A stretch of 16,682 nt of DNA from Anaerolineales bacterium (GCA_023144145.1 JAGLGG010000222.1:1-16682), one strand, 5' to 3'. Numbered from the stretch's first letter, positions 1 through 7,971 are shown. Numbers and translations: made by a program. The notes: generated from the letters alone by a model not told the origin.

Positions 1-3
1 ACT

Positions 4-31
4 GAGATTGGAGATTGGAGACTAGAGATTG
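4..31. repeat. Heptamer tandem repeat array A
   Basis: Four consecutive 7-base units are readable on the plus strand: GAGATTG, GAGATTG, GAGACTA, GAGATTG. Three are identical and one differs at two positions. The array sits downstream of the rpoD stop codon, and the window edge hides what lies beyond it. Heptanucleotide tandem repeats (STRRs) are known from intergenic DNA of some bacteria, notably filamentous cyanobacteria. Calling this an analogue is inference. Confidence 0.75.
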
Positions 32-34
32 ACA

Positions 35-76
35 GCTGAAGGCTGATAGCTGACTTCTGACTTCTGATAGCTATGA
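35..76. repeat. Heptamer tandem repeat array B, running into the rpoD stop
   Basis: Six 7-base units with consensus (G/T)CTGA(C/T)(T/A) are readable on the plus strand: GCTGAAG, GCTGATA, GCTGACT, TCTGACT, TCTGATA and a degenerate GCTATGA. The array is separated from array A by three bases (ACA) and keeps the same period with a different unit. The last, degenerate unit covers the rpoD stop codon (TAG on the minus strand, 71-73), so the array touches coding sequence. No intrinsic terminator is visible in these 70 bases. Confidence 0.7.
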
Positions 77-1657
77 CAAATAATCCCGCAAATGTCGACT
101 TCGGGTGGGATGGCGTAGTTTTCTCAGAGCCTTCGCCTCAATTTGGCGAATGCGCTCACGCGTCACATTAAAATATCGACCGACTTCTTCAAGTGTGTAA
201 TCCTTGCCATCCAATAGCCCAAATCGCATTTCCAGAACCTGACGCTCCCGCTCGGAAAGCACTGAAAGGGCATTCTGCACCTGATCCTTCAAGAGTTCTT
301 TCGCAGCTGCATCCACCGGCTCCGGCATGGTTTCATCTTCAATAAAATCGCCCAATTGGCTTGAATCCTCCGGGCCAATTGGTGTCTCGAGGGACATCGG
401 CTCTTGGGCAATCCGAATGATCCGACTTACCCTTGCTGCGGCTCGTCGCCACTTCCTTTCCAGTGCGGGATCCATCAGAAGTTCATTTGCAATAGTATCT
501 TTGATTAAGAGAACTTCTTCCGGCTCGAGAAGATCCATTTCCAACGCCAATTCCTCAAGGGTTGCTTCTCGACCAAGTTCTTGAACCATGCGCCTTTGCA
601 CGCGCCCAAGCCGGTTTATCGTTTCCACCATGTGCACGGGGATTCTGATAGTTCTGGCTTGATCAGCGATAGCTCGGCTGATGGCTTGCCGGATCCACCA
701 CGTTGCGTATGTGCTGAATTTATAGCCTTTTGCTGGATCAAATTTCTCCACTGCGCGGAGCAACCCGATATTACCTTCTTGGATCAAATCAAGAAACGCA
801 ATCCCCCTGCCCATATACCTCTTGGCTACACTTACTACGAGTCGCAAGTTTGCTCGTATTAGAGCGTTCTGACCTTCCTCAGCGAGGTAGGCAATGTTTC
901 GAGTGTTTGTCCTTAGCTCGGAGGTCTCCGGAATCCAACGGTGATAGGTCCGTTTTATCGGAAGTCCTTTCCCATCATTGAGCCGGTTGGCCAACTTATC
1001 TCGAACATCATCCGGCATGTTGTAAAGTGAGATGAAGAGCGTAATAGCGCTACGAGCTACCTCTTCCCAATTTGGATCTGTTCCCCACATCCCATTATCC
1101 AACCATGCGCGCAAGTACGAGGGTTTGATCCCTTGCCAAGTCTGATGCAGTAGGCGAGTTTCCTCTAGAATTAAAAGGAAATCCGGTTTGCGTTGCTTTT
1201 GCTTCTTCGCAGCCTCAAGCACGCGTTTCCAGGAAGTCCGTAAATCGTCATACAGCGCACGATGGATCGCAGTTTCACTAGATACATTACCTTGACGTGC
1301 AGGACGATCTGTCTCTAGCAATTGGATCCTTTTATAGGCATCCATGCGAATTGCCAACCAAAATTCCTGGTCGGATTCAAGCAAATCCACACGTCCAATT
1401 TCCTTGAGATACAAGCGTACAGGATCATCGCTAATCTCAATGGCGATTGGAATTTCCTCCAATTCTACAGTTTCCTGTTCTGATGGGGCGCTTTCTTCTC
1501 CACTCTTCACGAGTTCCTTCTCTGTGTCTGGTTGAGAAGATACATGAGAGTCCCCAAATTCCTGCGCAAGATGGGTTTCTTCCATCTCTTTCTCATCTTC
1601 CGAAGAAATATGCTCTTTCTCGTTTTCGCTTGACGAAATTTGTGATTTACTGCTCAT
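71..1657 (-). CDS. rpoD: Primary RNA polymerase sigma factor (sigma-70 / SigA)
   Basis: This 528-residue protein directs RNA polymerase core to housekeeping promoters. Residues 1-75 are acidic and low-complexity, in the place of region 1.1. Region 1.2 is at about 76-110 (DDPVRLYLKEIG). A non-conserved region fills 111-263. Region 2 lies at about 264-334 (NLRLVVSVAKRY, DLIQEGNIGLLRAVEKFD, FSTYATWWIRQAI). Region 3 starts at 343 and region 4 covers about 455-516, with the helix-turn-helix TLEEVGRYFNVTRERIRQIE. The full set of group 1 regions makes this the housekeeping sigma. Residues 377-415 carry about 29 residues more than the same span of Bacillus subtilis SigA. The start is ATG with a weak AGG just upstream. 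It follows dnaG by 99 bases on the same strand and is probably co-transcribed with it. Confidence 0.97.
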   Translation of the reverse strand: MSSKSQISSSENEKEHISSEDEKEMEETHLAQEFGDSHVSSQPDTEKELVKSGEESAPSEQETVELEEIPIAIEISDDPVRLYLKEIGRVDLLESDQEFWLAIRMDAYKRIQLLETDRPARQGNVSSETAIHRALYDDLRTSWKRVLEAAKKQKQRKPDFLLILEETRLLHQTWQGIKPSYLRAWLDNGMWGTDPNWEEVARSAITLFISLYNMPDDVRDKLANRLNDGKGLPIKRTYHRWIPETSELRTNTRNIAYLAEEGQNALIRANLRLVVSVAKRYMGRGIAFLDLIQEGNIGLLRAVEKFDPAKGYKFSTYATWWIRQAISRAIADQARTIRIPVHMVETINRLGRVQRRMVQELGREATLEELALEMDLLEPEEVLLIKDTIANELLMDPALERKWRRAAARVSRIIRIAQEPMSLETPIGPEDSSQLGDFIEDETMPEPVDAAAKELLKDQVQNALSVLSERERQVLEMRFGLLDGKDYTLEEVGRYFNVTRERIRQIEAKALRKLRHPTRSRHLRDYLS

Positions 1658-1704
1658 TGCCTAATCCGACATTCACCAAACATTTTGCGTTATTGCATCT
1701 CTGT

Positions 1705-1740
1705 AGATGAAGCATCTTCGGGCTATCATCTCTCGATGAT
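1705..1740 (-). promoter_or_regulatory. Two tandem small hairpins in the dnaG-rpoD spacer
   Basis: On the minus strand the spacer contains ATCATC-GAGA-GATGAT (1740-1725), a 6-bp stem closed by a GNRA-type tetraloop, then AGATG-CTT-CATCT (1717-1705), a 5-bp stem. Neither is followed by a T-run, so neither looks like an intrinsic terminator. GATG/CATC words recur nearby and would allow alternative pairings. In E. coli the dnaG-rpoD junction is an mRNA processing site. A similar role here is inference from position. Confidence 0.45.
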
Positions 1741-1756
1741 CAACCTAAACTCAAAA

Positions 1757-3697
1757 TTAAGTGTTCAGGAGTGATCCTTGCCGGCGCGCCAGGGCTTGTT
1801 CCAAACGAGCCTTCTGAAGCGCGTGCCGCTGAACTTCAGATTTATACTCGACAATATCAATTTCGGAAACCTCATCACCAAGTTGATCGGGCTCTTCGGC
1901 TACCTTCAAAAGAAACTGAATTTTACTTAAATTTTCCTCTAAACTTCGCTTCCGGAGTTGAAGAAAACGAGCCGCTATTTCGTCTGCAACCTTGGGCTGC
2001 TCCATTTCCATCCCAACAAACTCTTTCAAATGGGATAAATCCACACTCATGCCTTCTGCTACCTCATGAAGCGATTCATCTAGAACACCTCGCCAATATT
2101 GTGCGGGCTCTTCTTCGTCTTGTGCAAGCGCCTGTTGAATTGATTGAAAGATTATGCGGTTAACGGTTCCTGAAAAATCTAGCTCACTCAAGCGCTCCAT
2201 CTGAAGCGCTTGGAGTTGGCGATCGATACGGTATAGTAACTCGGGGTTTTCAATGAGCAAGCCCAGACAAAATCGCTCAAGCGGAGCATCCTTATCACGG
2301 CTAGCCAACGCATCAATAACAGGTGGGGCATCCCCTGGTTTCACACGCCGGCGAGCATTTCGCTTGGGACGCCAATTAATGAGCGCCCGCTCATCGACCC
2401 GCAGTCTTCTTGCTAGATGTTGTCGATAGGTTTCACGTTCCACCGAATCAGCAACATCATCAATCAGGGGCATAACCTGACCAGCAATAGATGATTTCAC
2501 CTTGGGGTCATCTATGTCCTGTCCTTCAGAAAGGACATCAAGAACATAATCGACAATCGTTTTGGCTTTCTCTAAAAGGCGAGACCATTCTTCCGGATCA
2601 TCAGCGACAACCTCATCCGGGTCTTTCTCTCCGGGGAGGGTTACGACACGAATATCCGCATCCAAACGACCTTCATTTCTCAACAAACCACGCGCATCAA
2701 ATACGGGGTCTGCCTCGCGATCCAATGCGTCTCTTGCCACGTTTAATCCCCGCATTGTTGCCCTAATGCCCGCCACATCTGGGTCGAGTGCAAGCACTAT
2801 GTTTCTAGAAAACCGCTTGACTAATCGAAGCTGATGTTCCGAGATTGCAGTCCCCATTGGCGAAACCGCGTTTCCAAAACCGGCTTGATTAAGCGCGATC
2901 ACGTCCATATACCCTTCAACAATAACTGCCTGGTTTGAACTTCGGATTGCTTTTTTAGACTTATCCAGTCCATACAGCATCCGTCCTTTATCAAACAAGA
3001 CGGTTTGAGGAGAATTAAGAAATTTAGGCACATCTTCTGGATCGACAATCCTGGCACCGAATCCGCTGATCCTGCCTCGGGAATCTCGAATCGGGATCAT
3101 AATCCGATTGCGAAAACGATCATAGGTGCCACCCGAATCCCGCTCCGACACCATCCCTGTTTCAATTAGTTCTCGCTCTGAATACTTCCGTTCAAGCATG
3201 TAGGTTCGAGTGGCATCCCATGAATCAGGAGCATACCCAATTTCAAAAATTTCCAGTATTTCAGTCGTGAGGTTGCGCTTCTGTAAGTACTCAAGGACGG
3301 GTTGTCCAGGTTGACTTTGAAAAAGGTTGTGTCTATAGAAAGTGACCGCTGCTTCTAAGAGTTCTCTTAGGCGATGATGAGATTCCTCTTCTGCTCGCTG
3401 CTGAGAGGTTTGAGGTTTAAGCTCCACTCCCGCTCGCTCAGCCAAGTATCGTAACGCTTCGGGGAAATCCCAACCCTCTTTCTTCATAAGGAATCCAAAT
3501 ACGTCGCCGCCTTCAGTGCAGGCGCCAAAACATCTCCAAGTTCCAGTATCAGGGAATATTACGAATGCTGGTGTGCGAGTATTCGGATGGAACGGGCAAA
3601 AGCCTGTGTAATTCTTGCCCGTTTTTCTCAATTTGACCGACTCAGAAACTACTTCAACAATATCTATCCGGTCTTTAATTTCGTCTACCACACTCAT
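1757..3697 (-). CDS. dnaG: DNA primase DnaG
   Basis: Primase (646 residues) makes the RNA primers for lagging-strand and origin synthesis and works with the replicative helicase. The N-terminal CHC2 zinc-binding domain is visible at about 30-95, with C34-x2-H37 and C56-x3-C60. The last pair has one residue more than the usual CxxC. The primase core and TOPRIM domain follow, with the catalytic EGYMD at 261-265 and DPD at 305-307 (usually DxD followed by xAG; here DPDVAG). The remaining residues to 646 would be the helicase-interaction region, including a long charged C-terminal helix. ATG start at 3697 with GGAG about 12 bases upstream. It precedes rpoD, as in many bacteria, but no rpsU is found upstream. 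A candidate promoter lies at 3968-3996. Confidence 0.96.
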   Translation of the reverse strand: MSVVDEIKDRIDIVEVVSESVKLRKTGKNYTGFCPFHPNTRTPAFVIFPDTGTWRCFGACTEGGDVFGFLMKKEGWDFPEALRYLAERAGVELKPQTSQQRAEEESHHRLRELLEAAVTFYRHNLFQSQPGQPVLEYLQKRNLTTEILEIFEIGYAPDSWDATRTYMLERKYSERELIETGMVSERDSGGTYDRFRNRIMIPIRDSRGRISGFGARIVDPEDVPKFLNSPQTVLFDKGRMLYGLDKSKKAIRSSNQAVIVEGYMDVIALNQAGFGNAVSPMGTAISEHQLRLVKRFSRNIVLALDPDVAGIRATMRGLNVARDALDREADPVFDARGLLRNEGRLDADIRVVTLPGEKDPDEVVADDPEEWSRLLEKAKTIVDYVLDVLSEGQDIDDPKVKSSIAGQVMPLIDDVADSVERETYRQHLARRLRVDERALINWRPKRNARRRVKPGDAPPVIDALASRDKDAPLERFCLGLLIENPELLYRIDRQLQALQMERLSELDFSGTVNRIIFQSIQQALAQDEEEPAQYWRGVLDESLHEVAEGMSVDLSHLKEFVGMEMEQPKVADEIAARFLQLRKRSLEENLSKIQFLLKVAEEPDQLGDEVSEIDIVEYKSEVQRHALQKARLEQALARRQGSLLNT

Positions 3698-3811
3698 CGA
3701 TTACGATTTCTCCAAAGCACAACCACGTTTCAATCACTCATTTTGAAAACCAATCTTGAATATCGATGCATATTCCTTGGTATACGCGTTTCATTACGAT
3801 GCTCAACATAG

Positions 3812-3824
3812 CACTATCATAGTG
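3812..3824. promoter_or_regulatory. 13-base perfect palindrome in the dnaG leader
   Basis: CACTAT-C-ATAGTG has two 6-base arms around one central base. A one-base loop does not favour an RNA hairpin, so a dimeric DNA-binding site is the more natural reading. It lies about 115 bases upstream of the dnaG start. No matching copy was noticed elsewhere in the window. Function is unknown. Confidence 0.35.
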
Positions 3825-3967
3825 ATTAGCCGAGGGTTCCCTTCAGCGTGATAATTGCTCTAAATGTATCTCCCTGACAAAGACCATTACTGCAAGCTGA
3901 ATGCTAGAACGCCCTAACCATCACCCTGCTGATTAGATAATTTAGCAACTTCTGTAGGTAGCGGGCA

Positions 3968-3996
3968 ATTATATCTGCGGGACCCAGTGAATGCAA
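3968..3996 (-). promoter_or_regulatory. Candidate sigma-70 promoter for dnaG-rpoD
   Basis: On the minus strand TTGCAT (3996-3991) is followed after 17 bases by a perfect TATAAT (3973-3968). The -35 matches consensus only in TTG, but the -10 and spacing are ideal. The start point would be near 3961, about 260 bases before the dnaG ATG and about 70 bases after the glyQS stop. Confidence 0.55.
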
Positions 3997-4035
3997 CTCG
4001 AGGTTGGGAGAGGGCAGTTTTTTCGAGTAATCCCT

Positions 4036-7032
4036 CTAGAATCCTTCCAGTTTCGATAAATCTACCACACCATCTGCCAGTTGTACGATCCGGCATAATA
4101 ATGCTAACCGGTTGGCCCGAATGGAGCTGTCCTCATCCATTACCAAAACCTCATCAAAGAAATTAGTGATAGCAGAGACTAAGGGCGTGAATACTTCGAA
4201 GAAATCTGCAATTGAACCTGCTCTACGCTCTATTTTTTCAGCTTCAATTATGGATTTGAACAGCTTTTTCTCCTCAGGTTCCGTCAGCAAGTCCAGATCG
4301 ACCTCTGGGGTTACGTCTTCGCCTCGAATTATTCGTGCACACCTTGAATATGATTGAAGGATGAGAGACCAGTCCTCCCGACCCACCATCTGCTCCAATT
4401 CAATAACTGCCCTAGATGCTCCTGCTGGATCACGAGCCTGTTCTTCAAGGATCGCATCGACGATATCGTGGGAAATGCCTTCGGATAATAGTAAAACTTT
4501 GTGCCGAGCGGATATGAATTCAAGACAATCCTCAACTACCTCGTCTTTCACCTCAATTGGAGTGAATTTCTTAGTTAATTCCAACCCCAATCGCAAATCG
4601 AAGCTTAAGTCGTGGGCCCGGATGGCCTGGATAAGCCCGATAGCAGTCCGACGCAAACCATAGGGATCACTGGTCCCTGTGGGTTTAAGTCCGGCGGCAA
4701 ATAACCCGAGTAATGAGTCCAGCCTGTCTGCCAAACCTAAGACCAAGCCTGGATTTTGAGATGGCACCTGATCTCCCGCGTACCTGGGCAAGTAATGCTC
4801 CAGAATGGCCTGGGCAACACCCTCATTTTCGCCCGATTTCAGGGCATACGTTCGCCCCATCTCACCCTGCAGAGATGTCATTTCGATCACCATCAAGGTG
4901 GCTAAATCTGCCTTGGATAGATGGGCTGCGCGCAGGGCAACCTCTTTCTCACTACTATCCAATTTCAAAACCGATGCCAGCTCGTTAACTAACTGTTTCA
5001 ACCGATTGACCTTATCGAGCATCGATCCCAACTGTTGTTGGAAGGTCAATGTTCCAAGCAACGAGATATATGACTCTAAAGGCAACTTCAAGTCTCGATT
5101 GATGAAGTAAGCCGCGTCGGCAAATCTTGCTCGAATTACATGTTCGTTTCCTTGAATGACGTTTTCCAAATGCTCCGTGCCACCATTTCGAACGGTGACG
5201 AAATATGGGAGCAACTCCCCCTCCTTCACAATTGGAAAGTACCTCTGATGTTTCTTCATCACTGAGACCAACACTTGATAGGGTAACTTGAGATCCTCTT
5301 GCTCGAGCCTGCCGCGCATTGAGGTGGGCTTTTCGACCAAATTGGCCACTTCCTCAAGTAATTGAGCGTCTTCAAGTATCGCGCCTCCGACCTCACTGGC
5401 GAGGTCCTGCATTTGATCCCATATCAATTCCTTCCGCTCGTTAATATCAAGCACGATGCCTGATTCCCTAAGAGTTTTTAAGTAATATTCAGTCGATGTC
5501 ACCTTTACCCATTCAGGTTCTTCGAAGCGTAACAGCCGCGTGTATCTTCCAGCGACCATTTCACCCAACGAGAAGGGAACAAGCTCTTCTCCATGCAGCG
5601 CAAGCAACCAACGAATGGGTCGCGAAAAGACCAGTCCACTCGAATTCCATCTCATCGATTTATCGAAGCGAAGGGCGCTTATAAGATCAGGGATTAGGTG
5701 CTTAAGAACCTCACCGGCTTTCTTGCTTTCCTGCCTGACCTCAGCGACAACGTAGCGTCCGCCATCTATCTCCTCTACCTTCAATTCATCAACATCAATA
5801 CCTTTGCCCTTCGCAAACCCTTGAGCAGCTGGGGTTGGATTGCCCTGCGCATCAAATGCCCGATCCGCTGGCGGACCCTTTACCAGAGAGACCCTTTCGG
5901 TTTGTTCGGTTGCAAGTTGCTCTATCAATATGACCAATCTACGAGGGGTTCCCATGACTTGTATATCACCATGTTCCAGGCGGGAATCCTCCAACAATGG
6001 TCCAATATCCCTCTTGAGCTGTTCCACAGCAGTGGTCAAATCTCCTGACGGCAATTCCTCCGTCCCAATCTCCACCAGCAACGGCGCTGGCTCAGAGAGA
6101 TGTTTTACCTTCTCCATTTCCGCTTGTGGGTAGGTCACATCATAAACGGGCGTTTTCTCCATCCATGGAAACTCAGCGGCCTGCCTTTGTTGAAAGTACT
6201 CTCTGGCTATCTCGCTGGCAATTTCCCTCATACGACCGAAGAGGTTCGCTCGATCAGCGACGCCAATTGCGCCACGCGAGTCCAAAATATTAAAGGTGTG
6301 GGAACATTTAAGCACATAATCATGTGCTGGGAGAACGAGACCACTACTCATGCATGATTTTGCTTCAGCTTCGTACTCATCGAAGAAGTCACGCAACCGC
6401 TCTATGTCCGCAGTTTCGAAGTTGTACTTGTTAAATTCAACTTCACTATCGAGAGCGATATCACCATATGTTAGTACGTCGTTCCAGCTCATATCGACAA
6501 AAGAATCAACTCCCTGTATGGCCATAACGATCCGCTCGATACCATAGGTTATTTCCACTGAGACAGGATCAAGTAATTGCCCTCCGGCTTGCTGGAAATA
6601 TGTATATTGGGTGATTTCCGAGCCGTTTAGCCACACCTCCCAACCAAGCCCCCACGCCCCGAGCGCAGGAGATTCCCAATTGTCTTCCACGAAACGGATA
6701 TCGTTTTTTATGGGGTCGATCCCAAGGGCAACTAAGGAATGCAAATAGAGTTCCTGTGGATCACCTGGATCCGGCTTTAGGATGACCTGGAACTGATAAT
6801 AGTGTTGCCATCGATTGGGGTTTTCTCCATAGCGTCCGTCGGCAGGTCGGATAGAAGGCTCAACATATGCAACGTTCCATGGCTCTGGTCCTAAAACCCG
6901 CAGAAAGGTGGCGGGGTTCATGGTGCCAGCGCCCACTTCAGAGTGATGTGGCTGCCAAATTACACACCCTTGGTCTGCCCAGAACTCCTGCAATTTGAGT
7001 ATTGCCGTTTGGAAATTGATTGATGATGACAT
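4036..7032 (-). CDS. glyQS: Glycyl-tRNA synthetase, fused alpha-beta chain
   Basis: This 998-residue protein attaches glycine to tRNA-Gly. Residues 1-290 match the catalytic class II alpha subunit (GlyQ): EVGAGTMNPATFLRVLGPEPW, RPADGRYGENPNR, HYYQFQVILKP, FVEDNWESPALGAWGLGWEVWLNGSEITQYTYFQQ, ITYGIERI. After a short linker (about 291-316) the beta subunit (GlyS) starts at PLLVEIGTEELPSGDL and continues to the C-terminal DALR-like anticodon-binding region. In most bacteria these are two genes. Fused forms are known, for example in Chlamydia. The frame is continuous, so this is a genuine fusion. ATG start at 7032 with AGGAG 13 bases upstream. It follows recO by 58 bases and is probably co-transcribed with it. 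No terminator is obvious downstream. Confidence 0.96.
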   Translation of the reverse strand: MSSSINFQTAILKLQEFWADQGCVIWQPHHSEVGAGTMNPATFLRVLGPEPWNVAYVEPSIRPADGRYGENPNRWQHYYQFQVILKPDPGDPQELYLHSLVALGIDPIKNDIRFVEDNWESPALGAWGLGWEVWLNGSEITQYTYFQQAGGQLLDPVSVEITYGIERIVMAIQGVDSFVDMSWNDVLTYGDIALDSEVEFNKYNFETADIERLRDFFDEYEAEAKSCMSSGLVLPAHDYVLKCSHTFNILDSRGAIGVADRANLFGRMREIASEIAREYFQQRQAAEFPWMEKTPVYDVTYPQAEMEKVKHLSEPAPLLVEIGTEELPSGDLTTAVEQLKRDIGPLLEDSRLEHGDIQVMGTPRRLVILIEQLATEQTERVSLVKGPPADRAFDAQGNPTPAAQGFAKGKGIDVDELKVEEIDGGRYVVAEVRQESKKAGEVLKHLIPDLISALRFDKSMRWNSSGLVFSRPIRWLLALHGEELVPFSLGEMVAGRYTRLLRFEEPEWVKVTSTEYYLKTLRESGIVLDINERKELIWDQMQDLASEVGGAILEDAQLLEEVANLVEKPTSMRGRLEQEDLKLPYQVLVSVMKKHQRYFPIVKEGELLPYFVTVRNGGTEHLENVIQGNEHVIRARFADAAYFINRDLKLPLESYISLLGTLTFQQQLGSMLDKVNRLKQLVNELASVLKLDSSEKEVALRAAHLSKADLATLMVIEMTSLQGEMGRTYALKSGENEGVAQAILEHYLPRYAGDQVPSQNPGLVLGLADRLDSLLGLFAAGLKPTGTSDPYGLRRTAIGLIQAIRAHDLSFDLRLGLELTKKFTPIEVKDEVVEDCLEFISARHKVLLLSEGISHDIVDAILEEQARDPAGASRAVIELEQMVGREDWSLILQSYSRCARIIRGEDVTPEVDLDLLTEPEEKKLFKSIIEAEKIERRAGSIADFFEVFTPLVSAITNFFDEVLVMDEDSSIRANRLALLCRIVQLADGVVDLSKLEGF

Positions 7033-7090
7033 TGAGTTCGCGATTCTCCTATGGGTATGGAGACGATTATTTGGATATTCTTAATAGAAC

Positions 7091-7888
7091 TTATCTGCTC
7101 GAGTTGCCCTCATCCGGGGTCTCAAAGTTTCGAATCCGACGAATAAATTCCGGTGTATTCAACCTGCGCTCCAGTAAGTAAGTAATATAAGCTTGCATGG
7201 TATTTTCAATTTCGCGCTGAACTTCTTCACTCACCCGAGGTGTCATTGCTGTTTCGAAATCACTTCTTTGATAGTGGCGCAATAGTTTGAGCGCAGGCAG
7301 CGATATCTGCCGGGCCTCTCGTCTCGATCGACCACACTTGGGGCAAAGCACCCCACCCTCATGAGAAGAGAAATATTGGCTTTGCGGTTGAATCTCTGCG
7401 CCGCAACCCACACAGTTCGACAATTCTGGGCGGTAGCCGAGTAATTCAAGCAAGCGCAATTCAAAATATAGGATGATGCCTGAGGCTCCAAAGGAGCCGG
7501 TCGAAAGTCGATTCAGAGAGTTTAAGAGTAAATTATATAACGCTAGGTTCCCCTGCCCTTCCTCTACTGTGAAGCGATCAAGCAATTCAATCAGGTAGGA
7601 AGCATGACCAAGTTTCATCAAATCAGAACGGATATCAGGGAATGTTTCGATGGCCTCTGCTTGGGTGATGAGATCTAGATTTCTTCCTTTCGCCATCATC
7701 AATGCAACTCGCGTGAAAGGCTCCAAATGACCAGCTTTGCGCGAGCGAGGTTTCCGAACGCCTTTCGCAACCAGCCGTAGTTTTCCAAGATTTCTGGTGT
7801 AAATGGTGGTAAGCCGGTCAGCTTCACCCAAATCTTGCCGTCTGAGGACCACGCCCTCCGCTTTGTAGACCCGCTCCCTTTTGGGCAT
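7091..7888 (-). CDS. recO: DNA repair protein RecO
   Basis: RecO (265 residues) acts in the RecFOR pathway, annealing single-stranded DNA and helping load RecA at gaps. The N-terminal OB-fold is recognisable (YKAEGVVLRRQDLGEADRLTTIYTRNLGKLRLVAKGVRKPRSR), followed by the helical domain. A zinc-finger with C159-x2-C162 and C182-x2-C185 is typical of many bacterial RecO proteins. The frame stays open upstream to 8014, but that extension (MILFFNRAQTE...) is unlike RecO and overlaps repeats and a hairpin. The start is therefore placed at MPKRERV, 7888. No Shine-Dalgarno is visible there. A TGGTATAAT box ends six bases before the ATG, which suggests a leaderless transcript. It is followed by glyQS after 58 bases. 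Confidence 0.92.
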   Translation of the reverse strand: MPKRERVYKAEGVVLRRQDLGEADRLTTIYTRNLGKLRLVAKGVRKPRSRKAGHLEPFTRVALMMAKGRNLDLITQAEAIETFPDIRSDLMKLGHASYLIELLDRFTVEEGQGNLALYNLLLNSLNRLSTGSFGASGIILYFELRLLELLGYRPELSNCVGCGAEIQPQSQYFSSHEGGVLCPKCGRSRREARQISLPALKLLRHYQRSDFETAMTPRVSEEVQREIENTMQAYITYLLERRLNTPEFIRRIRNFETPDEGNSSR

Positions 7889-7894
7889 AGGGGG

Positions 7895-7903
7895 ATTATA
7901 CCA
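7895..7903 (-). promoter_or_regulatory. Extended -10 promoter of recO (likely leaderless)
   Basis: On the minus strand TGGTATAAT (7903-7895) is a perfect extended -10 element (TGnTATAAT). Six bases, CCCCCT, separate it from the ATG of recO. Transcription starting at the usual distance would begin at the A of the start codon. The best -35-like hexamer, ATTACA, is 19 bases upstream and weak, as is usual for extended -10 promoters. Confidence 0.65.
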
Positions 7904-7947
7904 GTGGGATGAATTGGGATGTAATCTAGAGGGAGAATCTTGTGGGG

Positions 7948-7971
7948 AAGTCGATTTGTCAATTGGTCGAT
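7948..7971 (-). repeat. Octamer array, left arm of inverted element
   Basis: Read on the minus strand there are three consecutive 8-base units: ATCGACCA, ATTGACAA, ATCGACTT. They belong to the same family as the units at 8041-8072, in the opposite orientation. Confidence 0.7.

Larger units (their letters stand above)
3698..4035. other. Long untranslated leader of dnaG (no gene seen)
   Basis: This is the 338-base gap between glyQS and dnaG. I find no convincing small gene, and in particular no rpsU-like ribosomal protein S21 frame, which often precedes dnaG. It contains a candidate promoter (3968-3996) that would leave a leader of roughly 260 bases. Within that leader is a perfect 13-base palindrome, CACTATCATAGTG, at 3812-3824. 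I do not recognise a known riboswitch or T-box. Confidence 0.5.

Noticed and set aside
1..76. CRISPR-like array at the window start
   Set aside because: The units are contiguous 7-mers without spacers, so this is a simple tandem repeat and not a repeat-spacer array.
3914..4096. 60-codon minus-strand frame overlapping the end of glyQS
   Set aside because: It starts inside glyQS in another frame, has no ribosome site, and resembles no small ribosomal protein such as S21.
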